A DNA stretch of 20,987 nucleotides, from NCBI GenBank assembly GCA_964369235.1, contig CAYJEQ010000046.1:1-20987 (forward strand), written 5' to 3'. The position numbers and the translations under genes are program-made. This document shows, piece after piece, positions 1 to 7,259 of the stretch (its first letter is position 1; the number at the start of each line of letters is the position of its first letter). Origin of the DNA: CAYJEQ01 sp964369235. GTDB taxonomy: Bacteria > Bacillota > Clostridia > Oscillospirales > Ruminococcaceae. Below the pieces are notes generated by a model that was not told the DNA's origin, ran no database searches, and was given only the letters and a program-made list of their open reading frames with translations.

Positions 1-48
1 ACATATTAAATAAACCTATAAGTATGTTTTTGGGTTGTTCAGCAGACT

Positions 49-2205
49 TTAATTAGCAATTATAGGATAGTTATTAGTTAATAGCCTCTGGTCTACGGGA
101 GTTACATCTAATAAAGTTTCTCCCTCACCTAGTAGTGTAGGCTCATTAACTAAGTTTTCCTCTTCCACAGATATTTCATCTTCTGTGGCTGGTTCTTCTG
201 GTCTTTCTAGATAGGTATCACCTTCACCGTATTTCATAAAATACTCATCAAATATAGCCTTGGCTACTGGCGCCCCTGTATAACCATGCCAACCTTTTTC
301 TATTACCACTGCTATGGCAATCTCTGGATCATCTGCTGGAGCAAAGGCAATAAATACCGAGTTTGGCTCTACTGCTGTTTCTGGAGTACCTGTTTTAGAG
401 GCTACATCTACAAAATAATCTCCAAACACCATGGAGGCTGTTCCCCCTGGACGAGATGCCATAACCATGCCATCTATTACCGTTTCAAAAACCTCATCAT
501 CTACATAATCCATATCCACTACCACCTGTGGCTGTCTTTCATAGATAACTTCTTCCATGTCGTAGGAGTATATGCTTTTTATTATATTAGTGTCCATTCT
601 TTCCCCACGATTAGCTATAGTTGCTGTGTAGTTTGCCAGCTGTATTGGGGTAAACTCATTATACCCCTGTCCAATAGCACTGGATATTGTTCTACCATCA
701 GTCCATATATCCCCTACTGAAGCAGCAACCTCTGGGGAGGATAGTATTCCACTGCCTTCACTTAGCTCTACACCAGTTTTTTCCCCTAGGCCTAAATCCA
801 GTGCATATCTATTAATATTATCTATACCTAGTCGTCTACCTACATCATAGTAGTAGATATTACAGGACACCCTTAAAGCATTCTGTACATTAATATCCCC
901 ATGAAATCCCAAACATCTAGGCTGATAATCATCATAATGGGTGTACACCATTCCACAGTAAACTGTGGAGGTAGCATCTTCAATTTCCTCATTTAGTGTT
1001 GCTATGGACACTGCTGGTTTATAGGTGGATCCTGGTGCGTATCTACCTAATAGTGCTCTATTAAACATTGGATTTAACGGATCAGAGATAATCTCATTAT
1101 AATCCTCATTATATCTATTAAGGTCATAGGTTGGATAGTTAATAGATGCTAGTACATCACCGGTTTTAACATCTATTGCTACCACTGCTCCAGCATTAGC
1201 TTCCTTACCCTGTCCCTCTGGGGCTGTTTCGTTAAGGTATTTAATCTGGTTTACCAGTGCTTCATAACCTACCCTTTGAATATCGCTATCAATGGTTAGC
1301 TCCACTGTATTACCGGGAACTGGTGTGACTTCCTGTGTAAACTCCACCAGATTACCATCACTGTCTAAAACAATGCTACTCTGTCCATCCTCACCTCTTA
1401 GCTCATCTTCGTAAAGTAGCTCCACACCTTCTTTACCAATTAGGTCGGTGGCTATGTATCCCTCTTCCTTCTTCTGAGCAAGCTCCTCGGCAAATATAGG
1501 GCCTATTCTACCAATAATATGAGGAAGAAGCTCCCCTTCTGGGTGGTATCTTACTGCTGTTTCCAGTATATCCACCCCTACTAAATTATACCCCTGTTCC
1601 TTAATAAGCACAGCTGTGTTTACAGGAATATCCTCAGCAAAGGTATATGGGGTAGACAGATTAAATCCGCTTATCTCCATGGTATATCTAATACCTGCTA
1701 GGGTTCTCTTATCCTCTTCTGAATATTCCTCTAACTCGTAGCGTTCTACAAGCCAACCAAAAACATCTTCTGCTGAGGTGTAGTTACCTACTACCAGTAA
1801 GTTTTGTAGTCGCACTACATCATTTTCTCGATTTTCTAAAAATGTATAGGGCATAGCTGTGGATATAGGTAGCTGATCAATCCAATCTACTGCCTCTACC
1901 TTCATAATCTCTGTAAGTTCTAGTATGGTAGGGTTTTGTTCTGCTTTAGGCATAAATGCCCTGTCAAAGCTTATATTATAGCTCACACGATTAGCTGTCA
2001 GTAGCTCACCATTACGGTCTACAATCTCACCTCTTGCCACCTGAATATCCTGTGAACGGGTGGTACTTTTATTCATCATGTCCAGATAGTATTCACCATT
2101 AACTAGCTGTAGGCTAAGTAGCCTTACAAAGAATATTATCATCACTACAATAACTGCCACCGATAGTATAATAACTCGGTTTTTCACTGTTTTATTTTTA
2201 TTCAT
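49..2205 (-). CDS. mrdA: Penicillin-binding protein 2, class B transpeptidase of the elongasome
   Basis: This protein crosslinks peptidoglycan during side-wall elongation, on the outer face of the membrane, together with MreBCD and RodA. It is 718 residues long. A short cytoplasmic N-terminus precedes one membrane anchor (about 11-35), then a PBP-dimerisation domain (about 55-290, with the R-G-x-I-x-D-R-N-G motif at 58-66), then the transpeptidase domain (about 335-660). The three active-site motifs are intact: S393-T-Y-K396 (acyl-serine), S447-C-N449 and K604-T-G606. The C-terminal 55 residues are acidic (many Glu) and look like a disordered tail. It is the last gene of the mreB-mreC-mreD-mrdA run, 42 bases after mreD, so cotranscription is likely. 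SpoVD-type sporulation PBPs share the fold, but the mre context and the lack of a PASTA domain favour PBP2. Family certain; assignment to MrdA is from context. Confidence 0.93.
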   Translation of the reverse strand: MNKNKTVKNRVIILSVAVIVVMIIFFVRLLSLQLVNGEYYLDMMNKSTTRSQDIQVARGEIVDRNGELLTANRVSYNISFDRAFMPKAEQNPTILELTEIMKVEAVDWIDQLPISTAMPYTFLENRENDVVRLQNLLVVGNYTSAEDVFGWLVERYELEEYSEEDKRTLAGIRYTMEISGFNLSTPYTFAEDIPVNTAVLIKEQGYNLVGVDILETAVRYHPEGELLPHIIGRIGPIFAEELAQKKEEGYIATDLIGKEGVELLYEDELRGEDGQSSIVLDSDGNLVEFTQEVTPVPGNTVELTIDSDIQRVGYEALVNQIKYLNETAPEGQGKEANAGAVVAIDVKTGDVLASINYPTYDLNRYNEDYNEIISDPLNPMFNRALLGRYAPGSTYKPAVSIATLNEEIEDATSTVYCGMVYTHYDDYQPRCLGFHGDINVQNALRVSCNIYYYDVGRRLGIDNINRYALDLGLGEKTGVELSEGSGILSSPEVAASVGDIWTDGRTISSAIGQGYNEFTPIQLANYTATIANRGERMDTNIIKSIYSYDMEEVIYERQPQVVVDMDYVDDEVFETVIDGMVMASRPGGTASMVFGDYFVDVASKTGTPETAVEPNSVFIAFAPADDPEIAIAVVIEKGWHGYTGAPVAKAIFDEYFMKYGEGDTYLERPEEPATEDEISVEEENLVNEPTLLGEGETLLDVTPVDQRLLTNNYPIIAN

Positions 2206-2247
2206 ATACTTATAACTATCCTTTAAACATAATCCTACTGGGATTAT

Positions 2248-2790
2248 CTAGTTGCTGTTGAGTTTTTCTTTGAAAAACTGGCTTATAAATTCCACTAACT
2301 TAAATATTGGATAGACCGTTAGTGCTGAGTAAAATGCTGTTGGAATAAGCTGTCCCATTAAAACCACACTACTGCTTATTCCCAGCCACAACCCATAGAA
2401 AAAGTAGTATTCAAGTAGTGCTCTTATTATTAATACCCCTAGGGTAATAAGAGTGCAGTTTATAACCTTGTTGTGGATTAGATGGGTGGTAAGCAATCCT
2501 ATACCCACTCCCCATATCATAAAATACAAGGAGTTAAATCCAAAAAATGTATAGGAGCTATAATCGCTTAAAATACCGATAAATGCACCAAAAAGCCCCC
2601 CTGCAAATTCTCCTTCTCTCATGGCTACTGCCACAAAGAGAGGTGCTAGGATCATGGGCTTTATGTCAAAAAACTCTAGTAGATGTGGGGTAGTCTGGAT
2701 CACTAGCATTAGTATGCCTGTGGTTATATAGGCTAGTATTAGTAGCGTATATACCATTGTTTTGTTATCCTTTATCTTCCCCACCTCCAT
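2248..2790 (-). CDS. mreD: Rod shape-determining membrane protein MreD
   Basis: MreD is an integral membrane subunit of the Rod complex that joins MreC and PBP2 to the cytoplasmic MreB filaments. The 180-residue product is hydrophobic throughout, with about five predicted membrane helices (roughly 12-32, 45-58, 61-75, 88-105 and 112-160), as expected for the family. Sequence conservation in MreD is low, so the call rests on size, hydrophobicity, a G-G-L-F-G-A-F-x-G-x-L-S-D stretch (about 64-76) typical of the family, and position between mreC and mrdA. The gap to mreC is 22 bases, so the genes are probably one transcript. The ATG follows only a weak ribosome binding site; no better start is in frame nearby. 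Confidence 0.9.
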   Translation of the reverse strand: MEVGKIKDNKTMVYTLLILAYITTGILMLVIQTTPHLLEFFDIKPMILAPLFVAVAMREGEFAGGLFGAFIGILSDYSSYTFFGFNSLYFMIWGVGIGLLTTHLIHNKVINCTLITLGVLIIRALLEYYFFYGLWLGISSSVVLMGQLIPTAFYSALTVYPIFKLVEFISQFFKEKLNSN

Positions 2791-2812
2791 ATATTGTGTG
2801 TTTTAAGTATGT

Positions 2813-3787
2813 TTATTCTGCTGTAGTTGTCTGTATATCAGTAGTTGTTTCCTCTGTTGAAGTTTCCTCAGTATTTTCTTCTGTGGTAGTATCATTTATA
2901 AGGGACTGGTTTTTTTCCTCTACTTGAGCTCTTATATCAGCATCTACAGTTTCATCATAGTAAAAGTCCTTAATAACCAGTACATCTTCAATATTTCTAA
3001 TATCTGCTGTAGGCTCTATAATAGCGTATTTATCTATGCCACTTTCGTCGTCAAGAACCTCTAGTACAGTACCGATAATTATGCCCTGTGGATACTGTCC
3101 ACCATAACCTGAGGTTAGCACTAGATCCCCCTGTTGTAGCAGGGTATCTCGGTCTAACATGGCAAAATGACAGAGCCCTTCCATAGCTAGATCAATTCTA
3201 CCTCCTGCAATACCTATATCCCTAGAGCTAGAACTAATTGCACTTATCTCCACCGAGGTATCTAAAATAGTAACTACCTTAGCATATATGTCCCCAACCT
3301 CAGAAACCACCCCTACTATTCCATCGGGGGTAATTACTGTATCACGAATTTCTATACCGTGGTTTGATCCTTTATCAATGTTAAAGGAGTAGAATCTATC
3401 ATCTGCATCACGAGCTATAATCATAGCTGGTTCAAAATCAAAATTTATATTTAAATCCTTAATGTCTAAAAATTCCTTAAGGTGCTGATTTTCCTGTTTA
3501 TAGCTGTCATAGTCCACTAATTTCTCATTAAGTAGGCTTATTTCAGCCCTTAGTTTTTCATTTTCCTCTGCTAGATTATGGGCATTAATCATAGGGCTAA
3601 AAAAATCCCCTACACCATCATACATCATGGTAGATACCTTTTGTAGTGGTACCGTTATATATCCTATAATCTGAGAAAATATTGTGGCTGTGCCCTCCAT
3701 TCTAGTTGCATTTATCATAAATCCAAAAAGAATTACAAAAACAGTAAGGAGGATTTTAAACTTGGCACTTTTAAAAAAATCGCCCAT
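2813..3787 (-). CDS. mreC: Rod shape-determining protein MreC
   Basis: MreC is the extracytoplasmic scaffold of the elongasome; it binds and activates PBP2. The 324-residue protein has one N-terminal membrane helix (about 11-27), a coiled coil (about 70-105, Glu/Lys/Leu-rich) and the double beta-barrel MreC domain (about 115-275, including G-I-V-G-V-V-S near 156-162 and T-S-G-x-G-G-x-Y-P-x-G-I near 225-236). After residue 295 the tail is a Thr/Glu repeat-like stretch ending T-T-T-A-E, which looks disordered and is longer than in many homologues. The start follows an AGGAGG-type site. It lies 59 bases after mreB and 22 before mreD. Confidence 0.95.
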   Translation of the reverse strand: MGDFFKSAKFKILLTVFVILFGFMINATRMEGTATIFSQIIGYITVPLQKVSTMMYDGVGDFFSPMINAHNLAEENEKLRAEISLLNEKLVDYDSYKQENQHLKEFLDIKDLNINFDFEPAMIIARDADDRFYSFNIDKGSNHGIEIRDTVITPDGIVGVVSEVGDIYAKVVTILDTSVEISAISSSSRDIGIAGGRIDLAMEGLCHFAMLDRDTLLQQGDLVLTSGYGGQYPQGIIIGTVLEVLDDESGIDKYAIIEPTADIRNIEDVLVIKDFYYDETVDADIRAQVEEKNQSLINDTTTEENTEETSTEETTTDIQTTTAE

Positions 3788-3846
3788 TTTAACTCCTCCT
3801 TTACTAGATTATTATTAATTTATAAAACTATAGTCGATTATATTTA

Positions 3847-4896
3847 TTAATATTTGCCGTCGTCATCATCTGTCTGAACTTCTTTTAGTAGCTCGATATC
3901 CTCTAGTACAGATCCTGTTCCTATTGCTACACAGTCCAGTGGATCGGTGGCAATATGTACATCCATACCCGTTTCTTTGTGGATTAGCTTATCTAGTCCC
4001 TTTAGCATTGCTCCACCACCTGTTAGTACAATACCACTGTCGATAATATCAGCAGCAAGCTCTGGAGGTGTTCTTTCCAGTGTAGTTTTAATAGCGTCAA
4101 TAACCACTGCTAGAGAATCAACTAATGCTTCTCTAATAGATTCTGGTGTTACATCAATATGCTTAGGCAGTCCGTCTACTAGGTTTCTACCCTTAATATT
4201 CATAGGCTCTTCCCCTTCATATGGATGTGCAGAACCAATCTTTATCTTAATATCCTCGGCAGTTCTTTCACCGATTAGCATATTGTATTTCTTCTTAATA
4301 TACTGGATAATAGCATTGTCAAACTGATCTCCACCAACTCTTACAGACTTAGCTGCAACGATACCACCTAGGGAGATTACAGCTACTTCACTAGTACCAC
4401 CACCGATGTCTACTACCATGCTACCTGTTGCCTCAGCTACTGGTAGTCCTGCACCGATAGCTGCTGCCATTGGCTCCTCAATAATAGATACATGACGAGC
4501 TCCAGCCTTAAATGCTGCTGCTCTTACTGCACGACGCTCAACTGCTGTTACCCCTGATGGAATACAGATAACTACTCTAGGCCTAGCCATAGAGGAGTTG
4601 TTAAATGCCTTTCTGATAAAAATCTGTAGCATATTAGCTGTAATGTCAAAGTCAGCAATTACACCATCTTTAAGTGGTCTTACTGCCACAATAGATCCTG
4701 GTGTACGACCGATAACTTCTTTAGCTTCTCTACCTACATAACGCACTACATCTGTTCTTGTGTCCACTGCTACAACAGATGGCTCACGCATAATAATGCC
4801 TTTACCCTTCATAAATACTAGGGTATTAGCTGTTCCTAGGTCGATACCGATATCTTTACCTACATTAAAATTTAGCTTCTTTAAAAACGAGAACAT
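3847..4896 (-). CDS. mreB: Actin-like cell shape protein MreB
   Basis: MreB is a bacterial actin that forms ATP-dependent membrane-bound filaments and directs the side-wall synthesis machinery. The 349-residue sequence shows the actin-fold nucleotide motifs: phosphate-1 D19-L-G-T-A-N24, phosphate-2 D163-I-G-G-G-T168 and the adenosine motif G293-G-G-A-M-L-K-G300. The family hallmark I-E-E-P-M-A-A-A-I-G-A-G (139-150) is present. The N-terminal M-F-S-F-L-K-K-L is amphipathic and could aid membrane binding. The C-terminus ends in an acidic D-D-D-D-G-K-Y tail. The ATG is preceded by GGAAGGAAGG. A minus-strand promoter lies about 130 bases upstream, so mreBCD-mrdA may have its own start site separate from maf. 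Mbl-type paralogues cannot be excluded, but mreC and mreD directly downstream support MreB. Confidence 0.96.
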   Translation of the reverse strand: MFSFLKKLNFNVGKDIGIDLGTANTLVFMKGKGIIMREPSVVAVDTRTDVVRYVGREAKEVIGRTPGSIVAVRPLKDGVIADFDITANMLQIFIRKAFNNSSMARPRVVICIPSGVTAVERRAVRAAAFKAGARHVSIIEEPMAAAIGAGLPVAEATGSMVVDIGGGTSEVAVISLGGIVAAKSVRVGGDQFDNAIIQYIKKKYNMLIGERTAEDIKIKIGSAHPYEGEEPMNIKGRNLVDGLPKHIDVTPESIREALVDSLAVVIDAIKTTLERTPPELAADIIDSGIVLTGGGAMLKGLDKLIHKETGMDVHIATDPLDCVAIGTGSVLEDIELLKEVQTDDDDGKY

Positions 4897-5023
4897 TAAA
4901 GCCTTCCTTCCTTAATCCTTGTGATATACCTAACACAAAAACCCAGCCTAGAATTTCTTCCAAACTGATTATATTAATCTTATTTTTTCTACAGCTATGA
5001 ACCAACTGTAGACACTTCTTTAT

Positions 5024-5052
5024 ATTATACCTTGTTTTTTCCCATAGCACAA
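5024..5052 (-). promoter_or_regulatory. Putative sigma-A promoter for mreBCD-mrdA
   Basis: Read on the minus strand, TTGTGC (5047-5052) and a perfect TATAAT (5024-5029) are separated by 17 bases. The predicted start near 5017 leaves a leader of about 120 bases before mreB. That leader holds a small CTACAG/CTGTAG hairpin followed by an A-rich run. The -35 box is weak. An in-frame open stretch over this leader (4865-5050) is not judged to be a gene. Confidence 0.5.
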
Positions 5053-5136
5053 CAAATTATTTTGTTTTTTTTATGTATTTTTCATGTTTTTATTGTGAAT
5101 ATGCCTTAAAATTACCCTTTTCCTTTAACAAGTGGA

Positions 5137-5712
5137 CTATTTTGCAATATTAATGCCTATTTTCACTAGATTTTCATAAAGCTGATTTACTGGTAATCCC
5201 ATTACTGCATAGTAGTCACCAGTGATGGATTTAACATATCTGCTACCATAGCCCTGTATGCCATAACTACCAGCCTTATCCATTGGCTCTCCAGTTTTAA
5301 CATACCAGTTTATCTCCTGGGTAGTAAGCTCTTTAAACTCCACCTTGGTTTCCACTGCAAAAACCTCTGCTACACCTTCCCCAAGTATAGCCACCCCTGT
5401 GTAAACACTGTGGCTTTTGTGGGATAGTTTACTAAGCATTGCTTTGGCGTCCTTTTCATCTTTAGGTTTACCTAGTATCTCACCCTCTAATACCACTATA
5501 GTGTCAGAGCCTATAACTATATTATTTGGGTTTTGCTCGTACACCCACTGGGCTTTCTGCCTAGCTAGACTTTCTACTATCTGCTGTGGTGATAGGCTAG
5601 TATCTATTATCTCCTCACAACCAGAAACAGCCACTGTAAACTCCTTAGTAATAAGGGATAGTAGCTCCTTTCTTCTAGGTGAAGCCGACGCTAATATTAT
5701 TTTATTATCCAC
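5137..5712 (-). CDS. maf: Maf family nucleotide pyrophosphatase
   Basis: Maf proteins hydrolyse non-canonical or pyrimidine nucleoside triphosphates (dTTP, UTP) to monophosphates in the cytoplasm; overproduction blocks septation in Bacillus, hence the old name septum formation inhibitor. The 191-residue length is standard. The family motifs are in order: A-S-A-S-P-R-R (8-14, substrate phosphate binding), G-S-D-T-I-V (68-73, with catalytic D70), G-K-P-K-D (81-85) and the S-V-Y-T-G-V-A stretch (102-108). The gene lies 18 bases after the DUF4321 gene and upstream of the mre genes, a common clostridial and bacillar arrangement. Confidence 0.95.
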   Translation of the reverse strand: MDNKIILASASPRRKELLSLITKEFTVAVSGCEEIIDTSLSPQQIVESLARQKAQWVYEQNPNNIVIGSDTIVVLEGEILGKPKDEKDAKAMLSKLSHKSHSVYTGVAILGEGVAEVFAVETKVEFKELTTQEINWYVKTGEPMDKAGSYGIQGYGSRYVKSITGDYYAVMGLPVNQLYENLVKIGINIAK

Positions 5713-5730
5713 TGTATACCTCTGTTTTCC

Positions 5731-6003
5731 TTAGAAATTCTTCCCAAAGCCTTTGTAACAAGCTAGGGCTATTAATATAAATATAATCTGGGCGATATTT
5801 ATCCCCATCTCAAAACCAAAAGCTATCTTAATTATAGCTAAATCCAGTATCATAGGATTATTTGCAGATATTCCTATGGAGCTGCCATAGGCAAGCCATG
5901 ACAGAAAGCTAACCCCCTCAGCCATAGAGGCTACTAAAGACCCCACTATGATCCCAGCTAACAAAAAAAAGATAAATATCAGATTATTTTTCATTCTACT
6001 CAT
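5731..6003 (-). CDS. Small DUF4321-type membrane protein
   Basis: From the ATG at 6003 this encodes 90 residues with two hydrophobic segments: one near the N-terminus (about residues 6-28) and one at the C-terminus (about 67-85). Between them is a W-L-A-Y-G-x-S-I-G-I stretch and then L-D-L-A-I-I-K-I-A-F-G, which match my memory of the DUF4321 family found beside maf and mreB in clostridia. No biochemical function is known to me. The frame stays open upstream to a GTG at 6096. That 31-residue extension is rejected because it would translate a 12-bp inverted repeat and lacks membrane-protein character, while GAGG sits 11 bases before the 6003 start. The position beside maf and mreB suggests an envelope role, which is inference only. 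Confidence 0.72.
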   Translation of the reverse strand: MSRMKNNLIFIFFLLAGIIVGSLVASMAEGVSFLSWLAYGSSIGISANNPMILDLAIIKIAFGFEMGINIAQIIFILIALACYKGFGKNF

Positions 6004-6055
6004 TTTATAATTTGCCTCTTTTCTAGTGCTTTTACTAGCTACACTGCTTATATAA

Positions 6056-6091
6056 AGTTTTCCACTAGTTTTTCTAAAATAGTGGAAAACT
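6056..6091 (-). terminator. 12-bp hairpin between the MBL-fold and DUF4321 genes
   Basis: The arms AGTTTTCCACTA (6056-6067) and TAGTGGAAAACT (6080-6091) are perfect complements around a 12-base loop. On the minus strand the stem is followed by only a short T-run (TTTATAT), so it is a weak terminator or attenuator of readthrough from the MBL-fold gene. It also argues that translation of the DUF4321 gene starts downstream, at 6003. Confidence 0.45.
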
Positions 6092-6119
6092 CTCACCTTA
6101 ATTTATTATAAGCTGTTAC

Positions 6120-6755
6120 CTATCCTTTAAAGTTTATTACCACTGTGGATTTCTCGCTATTCTTATCTAGTGTATAACTATCAACCTCTGTATAAACTAG
6201 CTTTTCTCCTGCTTCTTCCACTAGATATAGATAGTTGTCTATAGTATCTATTACCTCATATCCTGTGGTGTCAGTTTTGTAGTGCATAGGCACTACTACT
6301 TTAGCATTAGTAGTCGTAGCAATATGCCTAGCTTCTTTATAGTCTATGGTGTAATGCCCACCAATAGGAATTAACATTAAATCTAAATCCATAAGCTCTT
6401 TCATCTGTTCCTCAGTTGGAATATGGCCTAAATCCCCTAGATGGGCTATCTTCAAACCACCATGGGTAATTATATGAATCAGATTTTCCCCACGAAGGGC
6501 TCCCTGTTCTGGGTCATGGTAGGTTTTAATAGTTTCTATTTTAGGGGAGGTAAGCTCTGTGGGCATAATCATTATCTTCTCAGTGCCACCATGATCATTA
6601 TGTTCATGGGAACATATTACACTATTAGCTGTAATATGACCAAGGTTTAGCCCTGGTACTATATTATCTCTATAAGGATCAATTACCAAAGCATATCCAT
6701 CAAAATCCAGTTTAAAACAAGCGTGACCTAAGTATTTAATATTAATCTTTTCCAT
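6120..6755 (-). CDS. MBL-fold metal-dependent hydrolase (UPF0173/UlaG-like)
   Basis: This 211-residue protein has the metallo-beta-lactamase fold with the two-metal motif H50-x-H52-x-D54-H55 in S-H-E-H-N-D-H-G-G, a bridging Asp in L-G-D-L-G-H (D108) and a late His in V-P-M-H-Y-K (H158). The start Y-L-G-H-A-C-F (8-14) and D-P-Y (26-28) are typical of the small single-domain hydrolases annotated as UPF0173 or UlaG-like. The substrate cannot be told from sequence: UlaG is an ascorbate-6-phosphate lactonase, but no ascorbate genes are here. The ATG follows AGGAGG. The upstream neighbour on the same strand is the putative toxin gene, about 190 bases away. Confidence 0.88.
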   Translation of the reverse strand: MEKINIKYLGHACFKLDFDGYALVIDPYRDNIVPGLNLGHITANSVICSHEHNDHGGTEKIMIMPTELTSPKIETIKTYHDPEQGALRGENLIHIITHGGLKIAHLGDLGHIPTEEQMKELMDLDLMLIPIGGHYTIDYKEARHIATTTNAKVVVPMHYKTDTTGYEVIDTIDNYLYLVEEAGEKLVYTEVDSYTLDKNSEKSTVVINFKG

Positions 6756-6839
6756 AGGTAAATCCTCCTGTATTATATTTATTTAAATTATGTTTACCTT
6801 AACAATCTCACACTGTGAATTTATTCTAATTCTTTCACC

Positions 6840-6867
6840 TTGACATATCTATATTATGTGTTATAAT
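6840..6867 (+). promoter_or_regulatory. Strong promoter of the candidate antitoxin RNA
   Basis: Perfect TTGACA (6840-6845) and perfect TATAAT (6862-6867) are separated by 16 bases on the plus strand. No plus-strand coding sequence follows; a terminator lies only about 75 bases downstream. This fits transcription of a short RNA starting near 6874. Confidence 0.8.
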
Positions 6868-6873
6868 CTAGTT

Positions 6874-6955
6874 AAGAGGTAGACTTTAAACAGTCAGCCA
6901 CAAATTATTTTTTAAGGTAATCGTCGCATCTTGCAGGAGGGACGATTACTTTTTT
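6874..6955 (+). ncRNA. Candidate antisense RNA antitoxin (par/RNAII-like)
   Basis: A predicted plus-strand RNA of about 80 bases begins just after the promoter at 6840-6867 and ends at a strong intrinsic terminator: arms GTAATCGTC (6917-6925) and GACGATTAC (6941-6949), a 15-base loop, then six T. The terminator stem overlaps the last codons and stop (6946-6948) of the small ORF on the other strand, so the RNA is antisense to the 3' end of the toxin message. Near its 5' end it carries GTAGAC, which can pair with the GTCTAC arm of the hairpin in the toxin leader. Size and layout resemble RNAII of the pAD1 par locus. The antitoxin role is inferred. Confidence 0.62.
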
Positions 6956-7059
6956 GCCATTTTATAGATAAGTTTAAGTAATTTCTTACCATAACTACCT
7001 ATAAATAATGGCAGGATTATGTACTGAATTTCAAAAATCACTTCAATACTTACCTTCAT
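6946..7059 (-). CDS. Putative Fst-like type I toxin peptide, 37 residues
   Basis: The ORF encodes 37 residues: an acidic/amphipathic start, a hydrophobic core I-I-L-P-L-F-I-G (14-21) and a basic tail rich in Lys (K25, K26, K29, K33, K36, K37). Fst-family toxins such as that of pAD1 are 30-40 residue membrane peptides with a conserved Pro-x-x-x-Gly in the helix, which P17-L-F-I-G21 matches. AAAGGAG (7069-7075) lies nine bases before the ATG, a good ribosome binding site. The stop codon lies inside the terminator stem of the opposing RNA. A 14-codon frame upstream (7056-7100) ends in a TGA overlapping this ATG. The tail is basic, whereas pAD1 Fst ends in charged Asp/Glu/Arg residues, so the peptide is at best a divergent member. 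An alternative is a small holin-like or membrane peptide of another type I family. Confidence 0.6.
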   Translation of the reverse strand: MKVSIEVIFEIQYIILPLFIGSYGKKLLKLIYKMAKK

Positions 7060-7125
7060 TTTACCACACTCCTTTCTGATTGAAGTATACCTCCCTTCAT
7101 ACTCAGTGAGTGGCTAATCGCCCTT

Positions 7126-7146
7126 GGTCTACCTCTTAAGTAGACC
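7126..7146 (-). promoter_or_regulatory. Hairpin in the leader of the toxin message
   Basis: On the minus strand, GGTCTAC and GTAGACC form a perfect 7-bp stem around the loop TTAAGAG. It would sit about 20 bases after the predicted start of the toxin RNA and contains the repeat shared with the small RNA. It may block translation or act as the contact point for the antisense RNA. Confidence 0.55.
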
Positions 7147-7172
7147 ATAACATATTTAACTTTAATACAGCT

Positions 7173-7201
7173 ATGTTATCATAAGCATCCTATAATATCA
7201 A
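7173..7201 (-). promoter_or_regulatory. Weaker promoter for the toxin message
   Basis: On the minus strand TTGATA (7196-7201) is followed after 17 bases by TAACAT (7173-7178). This is clearly weaker than the opposing TTGACA/TATAAT promoter, as expected if antitoxin RNA must be in excess. The predicted leader is about 105 bases long. Confidence 0.4.
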
Positions 7202-7206
7202 GTTTC

Positions 7207-7246
7207 ACCCACCATTTGTCACTATGGTGGGTTTTATATTTTTTAC
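7207..7246 (+). terminator. Intrinsic terminator between dut and the toxin locus
   Basis: The arms ACCCACCAT (7207-7215) and ATGGTGGGT (7224-7232) form a perfect 9-bp stem with an 8-base loop. On the plus strand this is followed by TTTATATTTTTT. On the minus strand the same stem could end the dut transcript, but the T-run there is poor. It insulates the toxin locus from dut. Confidence 0.6.
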
Positions 7247-7259
7247 TGTTCCTATACTT

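Larger units (their letters stand above)
6872..7139. repeat. 30-bp inverted repeat bounding the toxin-antitoxin locus
   Basis: The plus-strand block at 6872-6901 and the minus-strand block at 7139-7110 share TTAAGAGGTAGAC, then 11 poorly matched bases, then AGCCAC, with identical spacing. Each copy lies at or near the predicted 5' end of one of the two convergent RNAs, so both RNAs carry the same sequence there. Confidence 0.75.

Noticed and set aside
286..720. Long open frame on the plus strand inside the mrdA gene
   Set aside because: It is antisense to conserved transpeptidase coding sequence, with no ribosome binding site and an implausible Tyr/Cys/His-rich product.
4865..5050. A 61-codon open frame on the minus strand overlapping the start of mreB
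   Set aside because: It spans the predicted mreB promoter and leader, overlaps mreB in another frame and shows no protein-family features.
6004..6096. An N-terminal extension of the DUF4321 protein from a GTG at 6096
   Set aside because: It would translate a perfect 12-bp inverted repeat, has no suitable ribosome binding site, and the family start fits the ATG at 6003.
6872..7139. The 30-bp inverted repeat as ends of a miniature transposable element
   Set aside because: No target-site duplication is visible, and the repeats coincide with the 5' regions of two predicted transcripts, which explains them better.
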